64,000 nt of DNA from Patiria pectinifera (lineage: Eukaryota > Echinodermata > Asteroidea > Valvatida > Asterinidae): contig CM057150.1 of NCBI GenBank assembly GCA_029964075.1, positions 4,441,717 to 4,505,716 on the forward strand, written 5' to 3'. Position 1 is the stretch's first letter; each line of letters opens with the position of its first letter. Under the pieces are notes generated by a model. The model saw only the letters and a list, made by a program, of their open reading frames with translations. It did not search any database and was not told where the DNA came from. This document shows, piece by piece, positions 1 through 11,064 of the stretch. Both the position numbers and the translations under genes were made by a program.

Positions 1-785
1 GTTTGGTTATCGGCAGAAAGGTCGTGACATTCGTCTCCTGTACTGTTACAACATTTCGGTATGTCGTTGAGGCAAAATTGAGGAGCGCTAGAAATTAACT
101 CGTGTGTCGTTTGTTCAACTTGCATTGATGGATTGGACTGTTGGACAGGGATATATTTTTGCTGAACAGCTTAGCGAGATAAAGGCTGTCACTGAAAATG
201 ATACTTTGTGTCACATAGGGTATTTGTCAGGTGTTAATATATCAGGTGGAGTTACAATAATTACATTAATGGAAAGAACGTAATGTAGTCGGAAGATGGG
301 ACGATGTACTGTACTCATGTAATTCTATGGCCTCATTGAATGGTGGGAATGTAGAGCAGAGAAGTGCAGACGAAAAAGGTGACCCACTCGTAATTGATTG
401 GATCAAGCCTATTTCTTGTCGTTTAAATTTGTAGCAACACATAATAACATATTTACTTTGAGGGTTCTTTTCTTTTACCAGTTATTGCAAAATGTCTGTA
501 TTTTGTTCCCTGGATTTTGATCTGTCTCGCTTTAAAAACTGGCTTACCGGAACATACTTTCGCACTTTTATTGGTGCCGCGTTAGGTAAGGACATTTGCT
601 GCAAAAGTAATAATATCGCTATTGAAAAGGTCTCGAGCTGTCTTGTGTTTATTTTCCCTAAACCGAACAGGATAAGGATTTAATAAGAGTTTTGGTGGTT
701 TTTTTCTCAATTTTTAATTTTTATTTTAATTTTATTTTTAATTTTTAATTATTTTTTTTTGCTTTAGTTGGTATCATAATTTCTT
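1..785. other. No gene recognised
   Basis: I see no gene here. The only open frame above 60 codons (492-683, + strand) has no family resemblance. A T/A-rich low-complexity stretch runs from about 697 to 760. Confidence 0.5.
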
Positions 786-1100
786 CGCACAATGGGAGAC
801 ATCGGTCATTAGGGAGACATTTTCATGTCTCCCTAATGTCACAGTCTACCTTTAGAGGCACAATTTTATCGTCGCAATTAGGTTCTATGTGTTGCTCGTG
901 GTCTAATTAGTAAACATACCCTAATGTCACAGCCTTCCTTAAGAGGCACAATTTTATCGTCGCAATTAGGTTCTATGTGTTGCTTGTGGTCTAATTAGTA
1001 AACATACCGAAATTCGTGGAAAAGGACAAGGGAATATTGGGTTAGGGCACATTTAAGTTTGAAACATTTTGCGCACAAGTCTATGAGGATGTCTCCCAAA
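786..1100. repeat. MITE-like block with 88-bp tandem duplication
   Basis: Two copies of an 88-bp unit lie head to tail, the first starting at 831 and the second at 919, differing at only a few positions. Just upstream is a perfect hairpin, with 14-base arms at 807-820 and 825-838 around a 4-base loop. The block is bracketed by a 10-base inverted pair, GGGAGACATC at 794-803 and GATGTCTCCC at 1088-1097. The design suggests a short non-autonomous element with an internal duplication. The element boundaries are inferred; the duplication and hairpin are seen directly. Confidence 0.6.
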
Positions 1101-1809
1101 TGTCCAATCCAGGGTAATTAATACACGTATCATTATTATTTTATTTTTTTCATTTTTTTTTGGGGGGGGGGTGTAGGGAGGGGGGTTCCCGACTGATGAT
1201 ATTGGTTATCGTCTATTTTATTTTAAGATCGCATCATTCGATCTTAAATATAGAAGTTCACAGTTGAGGTTCGCATTCCATCACGTACTTCCAATGTAAT
1301 ACGAACCGCACTGTACTGACCGTGTGCTGAGATACGCGAGGGGTGGAGTTGTAAACGGTTCGCGTTAACGTCAGCTGGGCACGGTGTGGGGAACCAAATT
1401 CGCCACCCGGCATTCCTGCCTCGTCACCAAATTATCCCCCGATTTAGTCCCCCGAAGAAACCTCGTTAGCCCAGCAGGATGGGCAATAGTTCCCCCCTCG
1501 GGCAATTATCTTAAATAACCCCGGTTTGTAACTTTTATTTTAGTGGTTTTGGTTATTAGATAGCGAATGTATGCAAAGGTCATTTTATTTCTAACACGCT
1601 GTCATTTGGATTGAATTGCAGAAAGTGGAAATCGGTACAAGATAAATCAGGGGGATAGGTTTTGTTTAAGGAAACGAAATAGCTACCTGTATTCCTTTTT
1701 GAAGATGTGTTACATTTAGTTCATTGCTTGTTGGTTTGAAAAAGAGTGGCAATTGCTGGGGGTCGGGCTATGTCATTCGTCATCACCGTTCCTGTTTTAT
1801 GAAACTGTT
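1101..1809. other. No gene recognised
   Basis: Nothing identifiable. A T-run followed by a G-run occupies about 1138-1190. A GC-richer patch lies around 1300-1520. Confidence 0.5.
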
Positions 1810-2299
1810 CAGGGTGTCCTCCAAAAAAGTTGTGCAAGCATTTATCTTTAAACTCTCAACAACTACTTAACATGAGTATTTCATGTTAATGAAATGTTGA
1901 TGGAGCATATTAATTATGCTCAGATGTGAGTGGAAATGCCATGGAAATCCGTTCATAAAAACCCGACATCTAAAAGATTGTGAAAGGCTATGGATTTTTT
2001 ACCCATTGCAGTGGGATTTATACAGTTAGTGATATCAGTGCATCAGATTGGCATGGGCCTTTCAATCTGATGAAAATTCAGTTAACTGTGTAAATCCAAG
2101 CCAATTGAACTGGGTGAAAAACCATAGCCTGTTATTGTCTGTTAGATCTCTGGTTTGCATGCACGGATTTCCATGACATTTTTAATGAATATACACAAGA
2201 TTATTACTAATATGCTTCATCAAGATGAAATACTCATGTTAAGTAGTTTTGGAGAAATTATAAGATATGTGCTTGCACAGCTTTTTTTGGGAATACCCT
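1810..2299. mobile_element. Complete foldback MITE, CAGGGTG end family
   Basis: Nearly the whole 490-bp segment is one imperfect palindrome centred near 2054. The left arm runs inward from CAGGGTGTCC (1810) through GTTGTGCAAGC. The right arm ends in GCTTGCACAGC followed by an ACCCT terminus at about 2299. Inner segments such as CCATGGAAATCCG (left) pair with CGGATTTCCATG (right). A second copy lies at 57919-58450, which establishes it as a dispersed family. There is no transposase frame, so it is non-autonomous. Ends of the type CAGGGTG with TA target sites, clear in the second copy, suggest a Tc1/mariner-type mobiliser. The TA duplication is not clear at this copy. Confidence 0.8.
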
Positions 2300-3029
2300 T
2301 TAGTGACTGTGATTCAATGTTTGTCTTTAGAAGCGTGACCAGGACCGTATTTTTGTTTAATTCACTTGCTTGTAAGCATCTTAGATGGTAAATTCTTGTG
2401 GTTTTCAGGATTCAAGCAAGTGCTCGTTAAGTGGAACAGTAATTTCTAATCGACACCAATCTGAACAAAGGATGTGATTTGCGTTTACTTTTTGTAAACG
2501 TTTAGCAAATATTTTAAAAACCGTTTAAACGTTTAGCCATTTCACAAAGGCTGACACCTGCTCATCATGTCTGCAGACCGGCGTCGCGATTGAAATGATC
2601 ATTGAACAGTCATTGATAAGTAAAAAAAAAAACCCACACAATTAACTACGGTAGGTTACTTTTGGAATAAATGCAAATGATCCTGTATGCCTTTAAAGAC
2701 ATGCACAGACAGGCTACTTCAGGAGACACTAGCCCCGCCACTGGGGATTTATATGGGATTCCGATCACTCCCAACAGGTGCTGTCGAGTGGCGCGCGTGT
2801 CGCAGCGTCCAAAGGTAACAGCATTGGACTCGGGTGAGGAAAAAAAGATATCGACTGCGTTTAGGTTGTGACGTCCTCGCGCGCCTTATTTCACGGGAGG
2901 ATGTCGCCCTTGAGAGACAAGCAACTTCGATCGTCGACAAGGAAGAGAAAGGCACGGTAACCGTGAGTTGCAGAATTGCAAACAGTTTTGTCTTTCTTTT
3001 CTTTTTCCTTGAAGACGGGAGGGTCTCAA
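2300..3029. other. No gene; MITE end fragment near 2650-2695
   Basis: The stretch at about 2650-2695 (GGTTACTTTTGGAATAAA, then GCCTTTAAAG) matches the terminal part of the repeat at 5925-5958, so it is an orphan end of the TTTAAAGG-type MITE family. The DNA becomes CpG-richer from about 2780 to 2960. No gene is recognised. Confidence 0.5.
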
Positions 3030-3234
3030 GAGAGGGTGGATTGAAAGGTGCAGGAAAAAAAATTGATTGTAAACTATAGAGAGTTTACTTTTTCATCGAA
3101 TGCGGCTATGGCTCAGATCCTAGGAATCTATACAAAGTTGGGGCTACAGCAAGATCAATCACGTTGGTTAAAAGCCGTTCCACTCTCTAGTTTACAATCC
3201 CAGCTTTTCCTCGTACCTTTCAATCCACCCTCTC
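3030..3234. mobile_element. Short foldback element
   Basis: Arms of about 54 bp face each other. The left arm (3030-3083) starts GAGAGGGTGGATTG and reads into a TTGTAAACTA segment. The right arm (3182-3234) is its imperfect reverse complement and ends CAATCCACCCTCTC. The roughly 98-bp spacer has no recognisable content. A 153-codon open frame crosses the hairpin and is very likely fortuitous. Confidence 0.7.
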
Positions 3235-5295
3235 CTAATGGAATACCGAAGAGAATACGTCACGCGCACAAAATGTGTGTAAGAGACATTAAGCGCGTGA
3301 TTCAGCCCGTGAACCAACACGCGCGCGTACTCCATTCGTTTGCACTACATTTTCTGGTTCTAAATGACGTCACACTTCGGTACTCTATCCGCTCCGTTCA
3401 CAAGTACCCCCTCACCGGCAAAGAGAGTACAGTTGGGGGTGACCGACCGACGCCATCTTGCCTGACTGCAATTCATTTGCCGCGAAGCGCGGCCACTGCG
3501 AGTACATAGTACAAATCCCGTGGTGCACGTGCGTCACACACAAGGAACGGTGCGCGTCAACCATCGAAATGTCCCGCCTAAACGTCGGCACACGGAGCCC
3601 ATACCCTCTCCTCGTCAAGAAAAAAAGGGGAAAAACTGTCTGTTGTTGAAACCTAAAGTGTTTGAAATTTATCCCTGAAATCTCCAGCAGTTTTCGCTTT
3701 CTCTCACTGTTCTTATCTTCATTGAAACTTTGGTAAGTTAATGCTTTACAACTTGTTTTTAAGCTAACTTCATTACGCCTAGCACAACCGCTGTCTTGAC
3801 TTACTCTATCGGGTGTTTGAACGAAGCTCAAGATTTATAGGAACTGCAATGCGACTTAGTTTTTTTTAACATTCAGTGCGATGAAATTGACTTGGACGTC
3901 ATAGGTACTCCATGTTGACAGTTGATTATAGGTTCAATGTGGAGACTTGCACGTACTTCGCACTGAACCATTTTGTGTAAAGAAACGTTTAATGTCCGTT
4001 GCTTTACTACTGGATTAGACTATGTGTGCTGCCGAATAAAATGACATAAAGTGAAGTAGATCCGGGGCTGATGGCCACTCAATGTCAAGGCAAAGTTGTG
4101 GTCACCTATCTATATTCTCGGAACCGATTTCTTGCGTCTGACCAAAATGCTCAGAACGAGTGTCAAGCAAGGAGACATAGACAGCCTCCACCTGCCGACT
4201 CGTAAAACATCACAGAGTGAGAACTGAGTATATAGACGCATCGTGTGATTTCCCAGCCGTCCCCAAGCTATCTATTCCCAATTTCAATGAACCCTCCGCC
4301 CTCCTCGCAATCAGTAAACTTCCTCAAGGAGGAACACGCACGAGGGCTCCCCTCTCGTAATTAGGTACCATGCTTCCCCAGGAGATAGCCCTCCTTCGTG
4401 ACAAACAAGCCAGTCAGTCGCATCGACCCGTTCCTTCCCCCGGCCCGCCGGGGCGGCAGCTGGCTCAACGCGATGGCAATTCGAGTGAGGACCGTGACGT
4501 GCAGCCTTCGACGGTCCCAGATTCGGTTCGCGGCAACAGTTACTCGCCAACCGCTTATAGAGAAATGTAGCTCTCTTCTCCTTCTGCACTTTGGATCAAA
4601 TTTGGATTTGTAGCGTAGATCAATTTTGGATTAACCGTAAAAAAAACCTTCAATGCACGTTCGCAGCCGCTGCGCGTGCGCGGTGGAAATTGAGCTGCAC
4701 GTCACGATGACATCAAGTTTGTGTGAAGGATGAAAACTTACCTTAACTTTTGAACGAACCCGTGTTCCATAAGGGCGGGCAAGATCATACAGCAATGGAC
4801 TTGTAAGATAAACACAACTTCTAGAAGTGTTTGTTTGGCTTTCAGTGGTTAACCATGTGAGAATAACTGTAATACAAACAAGCTAAGTAGTCTGTGTTGG
4901 CAGTCATTCCGTCAAGCATGCGGTAATTTTCAAGAAAAAAAACAGTATATTATGTCTTAAAAATTAAATATTCGATCAGTCAGCAAAAAAGGAGAGCGCG
5001 AGCCAGAGATGAATAGTATTCCTATTTCCCCCCCCCCAAAAAAAAATAGCGACAGACAATATATTTACTGCCAAAATCATTAGCCTCATTGATATTGTTG
5101 CCATTATTTTAACTTTGTTTGTTTTTATTTAGACGTCTCAGGAGACCTTTACCGATGTAAAACTTTAACGTATAGCGTTTTTCCGTATCCTCTCTGAGTG
5201 ATCAATGTTTGCAGCATTGCTAATGCTGCTAGCATCATGACTTTGGGCGTGATCCCTGGTTACATGGCATATACGGGTTCATGGCTGCTGACATA
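3235..5295. other. Unannotated, CpG-richer patches
   Basis: No gene is recognised. CpG-dense patches lie at about 3240-3620 and 4360-4560. Within the second, an ATG at 4370 opens a 66-codon + strand frame rich in Pro, Ser, Arg and Gln, preceded by a pyrimidine-rich stretch ending in TAG. The opposite strand is also open there, so coding status is undecided. The CpG density could reflect promoter sequence. Confidence 0.35.
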
Positions 5296-5369
5296 GGGCT
5301 GGATAGCTCAGTTGGTAAGAGCACTGGAACTGCAATCCGGAGGTCGCAGGTTCAAACCCCGCTCAAGAC
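5296..5369 (+). tRNA. tRNA-like sequence, probably pseudogene or SINE head
   Basis: The sequence has an A-box region, TAGCTCAGTTGG (5304-5315), and a perfect B box, GGTTCAAACCC (5349-5359), at tRNA spacing. A five-pair anticodon stem, CTGGA/TCCGG, encloses the loop ACTGCAA. Read as a standard 7-base loop this gives anticodon TGC (Ala), but position 33 is C instead of the invariant T. The acceptor stem (GGGCTGG against the 3' side CTCAAGAC) does not pair. It is therefore better explained as a tRNA-derived repeat or a decayed tRNA than a working gene. The RNA polymerase III boxes could still be active. Confidence 0.55.
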
Positions 5370-6638
5370 ATTTTGTTTTCAACTTTAAAAAAAAATTGTA
5401 TAGTTTAATGCATCTAGTCAGATTTCCTGTGTGGTTTATTTGAAACTTAAAGAAATACATGTTTTTTTTTCTTTCGTTATCATATACTGAAATGATCCTC
5501 CACAGTGGGATGTTTCTGCAACAATGTCATTGCAATCATTTCAGTAAGGTTAAGACTAAACTTTTTTTTTGGCTTTTTGATACTGAAACAAACGTTCATG
5601 GCATATAAGATCATTTCCTTTTCATGCATATTGATCGTTTTCAATAATGATAAATCCAAAGAAGACTGTTCAAACCTAACCTTTTGAAGTTTCATCTCAG
5701 GGGATATTACAATTTTCGAGAAAACATTGAAATCACGTAACACGATTTCGTCTGCAGAACTCTTTATTTCCAAAAATCAGTCAGTTGACTGATCGTTTGA
5801 AATCACCGACATTTAGTGATTTCTTACTTTAAACGACAACAAGCCAGACTGAATTATTTCACAGGGTGTTTAGAACCAGCACCATCTTTAATCAAAGTAA
5901 GCATTTTGATAATAATTCCGACGGTTACTTTTGGAATAAAAGCAAATGGACATAAGCCTTTAAAGAAGCTTCCCCTTCAAGCGCTCACCGACCAGCTGTA
6001 ACATCCAACCCCGCCATGGGTAGCAACTGATGCGCTAAACTAGATTACCCAATATTGGTGTATCTGAGCCGTTGGGATATGATGAATAGAGAGCCCCCTT
6101 GGTATTTGGCAGCACGTGTATAGATCAGTCAAAATTATAACGTGACGTGCCAGCGTAGTGTATTAACCAACGTGTAGTTGGATCGATAGGATGCGGCCGC
6201 GGTATATATACGACGACGGGCGATATGATTTTCATCGACTCACCGTCCTAGCCTGGTTGTTGCCTTGCCCTAAGTCACTCGCGCATGTAAAGATGTTGGT
6301 TTTATGGAGTTCCAGGCTCGAGCGGCCAGAGTGGAGACAAGCCCGCGGTTTTTCACCTGCCATCTCAGGTCACGAAACAGGTCTAGGGTGAATTTAACGT
6401 TTCGATGTGAGCTGTCACAACAAACCAAATTGTCCTGATATGAAACTGGCTGTTTTACAGAATAGAGGAGGCAAATTGGGGAAAAGTATAAGATAAACTT
6501 TTCTTACTTTAAAAGAATCGGTCTGGGAAGCGGTTGGCTTCTGCTTAGGCCACTATATTGCTGTTTCCCCAAAATTCTATTTAAGTATCTGAACATGATT
6601 AAAACATTAGCGTTTACTCATATAATTTAATGCCTAAA
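5370..6638. other. No gene; contains a MITE end
   Basis: No gene is recognised. 5847-5958 resembles 35485-35611 over more than 100 bp, including ATTTCACAGGG at the inner side and a TTTAAAG-type terminus. It is annotated separately as a repeat fragment. Confidence 0.5.
5847..5958. repeat. End fragment of TTTAAAGG-type MITE
   Basis: This is similar over its length to the right end of the element at 35025-35611 and, in its last 40 bases, to 2650-2695. It ends in GCCTTTAAAG. No matching left end was found nearby, so it is a fragment or a very diverged copy. Confidence 0.5.
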
Positions 6639-6747
6639 TTTGTTGTTGTTGTTGTTGTTGTTGCTGCTGTTGCTGCTGTTGTTGTTGATATTGTTGTCGT
6701 CGTCCTCGTTATTGTGGTGGTTGTGGTGGTTGTGGTTGTTGTTGTGG

Positions 6748-6782
<35 letters not shown>

Positions 6783-6783
6783 A
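6639..6783. repeat. TTG trinucleotide microsatellite
   Basis: About 145 bp of TTG repeats with interruptions (GCTGTT, TCGTCC, GTGGTT). Long open frames encoding poly-Val and poly-Leu arise from it and are artefacts. Confidence 0.95.
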
Positions 6784-7366
6784 TCATCGTTATTTTGGCT
6801 CTTTTCCTGCGATATTGCGTTTCACTTTTTCTGTTTGATTGTAATTACTCGCTTTATGTTTTCTTCTTCATGGATATCCTCTGTAACTTCCAGCAACGTG
6901 GCAATAAACTCTTATATGGATGTTTATACGAATTAAGGAATACGGTGTAGTGTGACATTGGGACTCTATAAAATACGGATCCATTGGTTGTATTGCGCAT
7001 GCCTATTAGGACGGTGACAAGTCACAGTGAGGGTGAGAGTTAAAGGTAAAAGAGACGAGATTTCAAAGGAGTCTCAATTTCATGTGACACCAGACCGCTA
7101 GTTTCTATAGAACGCAAAGTGTTAAGCCGATGTTTTAAATGGTAGGCAACTCCTACAACCTGTAGAAATTACACCATGTTTGTTTTTCCTGGACATTCAT
7201 GCATGCTCATGATGGAAATGTGTTGCTTTGCATAAGGTACTCTAGGTCGTCCACGCTACTCCACCATCACATGTTGACAGGATGTCGATAGAGATGTATT
7301 TTAATATTAAGGAATCGATTCCAATTAAAGTCTCCACATTTGTTCCCCCGTTGTTGATAACCACAG
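6784..7366. other. No gene recognised
   Basis: Nothing identified. The last 40 bases before 7367 (TTTGTTCCCCC, TGATAACCACAG) could serve as a branch region and acceptor for the candidate exon that follows. Confidence 0.45.
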
Positions 7367-7586
7367 CACCATGTAATTAAAAACTTTGGGTATAACGATT
7401 CTTTTCTCTGGGACGATTGCCTAGAAGGTGCACGAACGCTATTCGATAACGTTGCTCGTGAGTCTGCAATGGCCACCATGCCTTGTTTCGATTCGATCGA
7501 TATACCGGTGGGACCTAAAAGATCGATACTGCGGGATGAATTTTTCAAAAGGGTTCCCGTTGGGTGTCGAAAATCGAACATAACAG
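7367..7586 (+). CDS. Candidate internal exon, unknown protein
   Basis: The frame is open from the stop at 7358-7360 to 7600. It is bounded by a plausible acceptor (AACCACAG, cut before 7367) and a plausible donor (ACAG/GTGGGA, GT at 7587). The 73-residue product reads as a mixed globular sequence, with segments such as FLWDDCLEGARTLFDNVA and IDIPVGPKRSILRDEFFKR. Two in-frame ATGs at 7469 and 7478 sit in a strong Kozak-like context (GCCACCATG), so it could also be a first coding exon. The opposite strand is open for 227 codons across the same interval (7267-7950), and only one strand is likely to be real. No family is recognised. Confidence 0.25.
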
Positions 7587-8264
7587 GTGGGAATGTAATA
7601 TGATGGCAGGGAGATAATGCACATCGTGTCAGGTGCAATGAGGATGTTTGTAGTGTGCAGTGGAATGCGTTGTAGCAGCACGTGGACAAATTGCAGTGTT
7701 TTTTTCCGTTGATATTTTTGAATGACGTAACGCAGCATGATTTCGTTGAGAAAAGAAACCGTAAATAGAAGGTCTTTGCTGGTAAGGTTTTAAAGGCTGA
7801 AGTGATTGACGCAGAAAGATGTATGATTAAATGAAATATCATAATAAAAGCACGATAACAAGTAAAGGTTGTTGATAATGGCCGTATCTGTAAACTACTC
7901 TGAACGCCGTCGTCAACATTCAACTTCCAAACTTGACACAATACACTCAAAGTTGTTCAAAAGGTTGTCACGACAAGGACATTTAATACCCGCCCGTGAC
8001 AGATAATCCTACACTTAAACTGAAATCTAGCCATCGTAAAGCTAATCTGACTGTCAGTAGCCTCAAATCCCCCTTACAATTAGCACTTTTTTTGTTCTAA
8101 TGTAAAGGCTACCGGGAGAGGGCAGTGTTCTTCTAGAAAATATGACAAACTTTGAGTGGCCCTATACAAGTTTGCTTCGGTAAAGCTTTGGCAGCTTTGA
8201 GTTTGATTTTCGGGTCACATATGACATTTCCCGCACTTACTAGTCTGTCATATATTTGAGGTAA
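7587..8264. other. No gene; antisense open frame
   Basis: The minus-strand frame 7950-7267 (227 codons) covers the left half. Its product is rich in Ser, Thr, Cys and His, has no recognisable domain, and most resembles an antisense shadow or chance frame. Nothing is recognised from 7951 to 8264. Confidence 0.4.
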
Positions 8265-8330
8265 GGCGGACACAATAGGATGGCACTGTTTGGTTTAGGT
8301 ATTAGAATACAAAAGCCTATTGTGTCTGCC
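8265..8330. repeat. Short inverted repeat
   Basis: The 15-base arms GGCGGACACAATAGG (8265-8279) and CCTATTGTGTCTGCC (8316-8330) are reverse complements with one mismatch, around a 36-base loop. Confidence 0.7.
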
Positions 8331-8633
8331 ATTCCTTGAATAGGATGATGTTAGTTTTACGACCCCTGGCGACGCCTATGTTGCCAAACTCATGTTGGTC
8401 GCATCTTATGGCCAACCAGTTCTTAAACATGTCACCAGGAGCGCGACCTTCGGTTTCTCGCCTTTCGTTTAAGGCAGCTGAGGGTAAAGCTAGGCATGTG
8501 GGCCTATGAGTTGCTAAACTGACCTGATCGAAAAGAGACTTATAAAAGAGATTTTTTTTTATAAAGGTGTATATTGATAAAGGAGGAAAATCTAACCATG
8601 CATGAAACGGGGACGTCTGTTTATTCCGAAGTA

Positions 8634-8832
8634 CCATCGGTCCGACGTCCCATTGGTCCGAAGTTCCATTGGTCCGACGCTCCATAGGATTAGGGTTTAT
8701 AGGGTTAGGGTTAGGGTCAGTCAACCTGAACCAGTGGAACTACACAGTATTATGTTTCGTCGGACCAATGGGACTTCGGACCAATGGGACGTCGGACCAA
8801 TGGGACGTCGGACCAATGGGACGTCGGACTAT
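8634..8832. repeat. Inverted 16-bp tandem arrays flanking TTAGGG run
   Basis: The right array (8761-8832) has four exact or nearly exact 16-bp units, CGGACCAATGGGACGT, and a decayed fifth. The left array (8634-8685) has about three copies of the reverse complement (GGTCCGACGTCCCATT). Between them are short telomere-type repeats (TTAGGG-like units at about 8689-8717) and 40 bp of unique sequence. Each unit contains a CCAAT pentamer and the unit junction forms a GACGTC-type palindrome. This may be the remains of a foldback element with satellite arms. Confidence 0.85.
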
Positions 8833-10347
8833 CGAGACGTAACCGCATGAAACGCTTTAATATGAAATTCCATGTTTTGGAAGAAAACAAAACACACACA
8901 CACAACATGAACATGTGATAGTATTCATGTCATTCGATGTTACTGAAGTGTTGTGCAACCTTTTCAAACATGCGCGCCGTTCTTGTGAGAAAATCTGCAC
9001 CGTACCCAAAATACCTCTTACAAAATATTTGCCCTCTCGTGGATCTGCTGGCCCATGGATTAAACCCTTACGAAATGTGCGGCCCGCTTCGAACAAGTCT
9101 CACCGGTACGGTTCGAGATGGCAAATATACCAGCGCCGTATGCATTACCCTCCCACGTGATATTATGCAAATATTGGGCCATCTTTTAGAGCGATGTGCG
9201 GTATGAATTACGGAGTTTGGTAAGCCGAGACGAAGCCGAAACGGCACCAGCGCTGATAGAGTTGCAGCGTGCCTACCACAGAAAAGACTTTAAGAATATC
9301 CTTTGTAGGCCTCATCATGGTGGAAACAATGTCGCCAAATCTGTGCAATTCGGTTGATCTGAAGAGGATCAAGACCAACCAGGGCACCCTGTCAATTATA
9401 TCATGATGGCCCCCATTAATGGCGGAAGCATAATGTGCTAGCTGTCTCCATAAGACGATCGGAGCATACTGATCGGAACGTCGAGTTTTACAACCAACCG
9501 GTTCTTTTCAGAACATCTTCCCAAAAGAGATTTCCTCATGTTGTTACCACACACATTAACTAGTTCATACAGTCGTGTTCACACCGTCGACCGTGGACGT
9601 CCTATTGTCCCTCTTTTGTTTATAATTTAACTTTTTAAGAAGACTCCCATGTGTTTTGTACACGACCCCAATGGTGGACGTATGCTGGGAATCGTGGACG
9701 ATATTGTTCTCTGTACTGTTCGTCCACGGTTTGAATAGATGTACCCGTCCATACTAACCACCATGCACAGTTTCAAATCTTACTAGTGCTAACTATTGTT
9801 CAGATAATCCGTCACTGGGCAGTTGCTTTGTACAATAGCGTGCACAATGGTTTCTCCATTGAAGGGGGCCTCGTGGGTCCACTTTGATCAAGTGCCCGGA
9901 TTAGTCTTTAATGCATTTTCACAGAACAACCATAAAGCTTGAAAATGTGAGTATTATACCATGTTAACATATATCATCAGCAATAAAGGTTACAGCAAGA
10001 ACATCATATGATCTATTTGCTTTCGTATGGTTCGCATATTTAGGTGCGTAATCGTAAAGTCAGCAGCTTTAGCAAACAATTAACTTGGGGTTTTTGCTGC
10101 TCTTTCGTTCTGAATGGTAGATTACGCCAAATGTTTGATAACTTAAACTAATTCAAGTTCATTTTGAAAACAAGAAAGGAGTAGAAACGGTCTTCATTGG
10201 AAATTATACATTTTAGCTTAACCATCTAGCCATCCGAAGATGACGTGCATGCTGAATCATAATCAGATTTCCAATAGAAAGTGATTTATGAGAAATGACA
10301 GGTAAAAATCAACCTCGTAACCTAATCCGCCTGGCCCGCGGGGCAAG
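8833..10347. other. No gene; minor GTGGACG repeats
   Basis: No gene is recognised. GTGGACG occurs three times between 9594 and 9705, and its reverse complement CGTCCAC once near 9721. The outer pair, ACCGTGGACG and CGTCCACGGT, forms an inverted repeat spanning about 140 bp. A short CA run sits near 8892. Confidence 0.45.
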
Positions 10348-10594
10348 CTATTGGACTAATATATCAAGCGGTTGATCCGTCAACAGAGAGGCGATTGGCA
10401 ATATTGGGAATTTTTTCGTCGTGGATATGGTGCAGTCATGAGGTTTCAGAATGAAATCCGAGGCAAGCCCGTTCCCAGGGTCTTCCTCCAACCTCGATAT
10501 CAGCAGTCGACCCAATTCAGTCGTAGCAGTTCCGGAGGTCATCATCCTTCGGTAGAATCTGTCGAATGGCTCAAGTACATTGTGAACACACTTC
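10348..10594 (-). CDS. Candidate terminal exon, unknown protein
   Basis: On the minus strand a pyrimidine-rich acceptor (TTCCCTTTACAG, AG at 10595-10596) opens a frame that runs 81 codons to a TAG at 10348-10350. The product contains segments such as CVHNVLEPFDRFYRR, LGRLLISRLEEDPGNG and FPILPIASLLTDQPLD, and looks like an ordinary globular sequence. Two adjacent methionines, near residues 18-19, give an alternative start. The + strand is also open here (10372-10908, 178 codons), but that frame runs through the inverted repeat at 10701-11064 and is less convincing. No family is recognised, and no polyadenylation signal is evident downstream. Confidence 0.22.
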
Positions 10595-10700
10595 CTGTAA
10601 AGGGAATCTCAGTATTTTTGGCCTGGAAAAAAACGGTTGTATTCGTTTCCTCTCTGTTTCGGACTATTTCAAGAGTTTTAATCTGTGCGACCATATTCAG

Positions 10701-11064
10701 AATTCGGGCGATTCACAATGCAGTGCGCCACCAAGAGTTTGCCACGGAGAGTTCATTTTTCCCAGTGCATTGTGGGAGATGGTCGACAAATTCGCAGCGC
10801 GGGACATTTGAAATCGTTAGTTTTTCCGGTCAGTGGTTTCGTAAGCGTATGATTCGAGGCTTTGTTTGCCCATTTCTTTTCTTGTTATCAATATGGTGTT
10901 TTTGGTAAGGCGGCAGAACGCTATGCCCCAATCTATGACATATTAGCTCAAGTTGTCTACCGACACTCATTCAAATGGGCCATGTTTTGTCGACCGTTAA
11001 CTTGAAAAATTGACTCTCCGTGGCAAACTCTTGGTGGCGCACTGCACTGTGAATCGCCCGAATT
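10701..11064. mobile_element. Foldback element with near-identical 54-bp arms
   Basis: The left arm (10701-10755) starts AATTCGGGCGATTCACA and reads through GAGTTTGCCACGGAGAG. The right arm (11011-11064) is its reverse complement with about one substitution and one indel. The 255-bp loop shows no transposase. High arm identity compared with other hairpins in the window suggests a younger insertion or recent arm homogenisation. Confidence 0.8.

Noticed and set aside
3048..3509. 153-codon + strand frame
   Set aside because: It runs through the foldback element at 3030-3234 and has no recognisable domain.
6630..6950. Open frames of poly-Val and poly-Leu
   Set aside because: They are translations of the TTG microsatellite.
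8317..8850. Frames on both strands with repeated NGTSDQWDVG peptides
   Set aside because: The peptide repetition comes from the 16-bp DNA arrays.
10372..10908. 178-codon + strand frame
   Set aside because: It crosses one arm of the 54-bp inverted repeat, lacks a domain, and a frame of this length is only mildly unexpected by chance.
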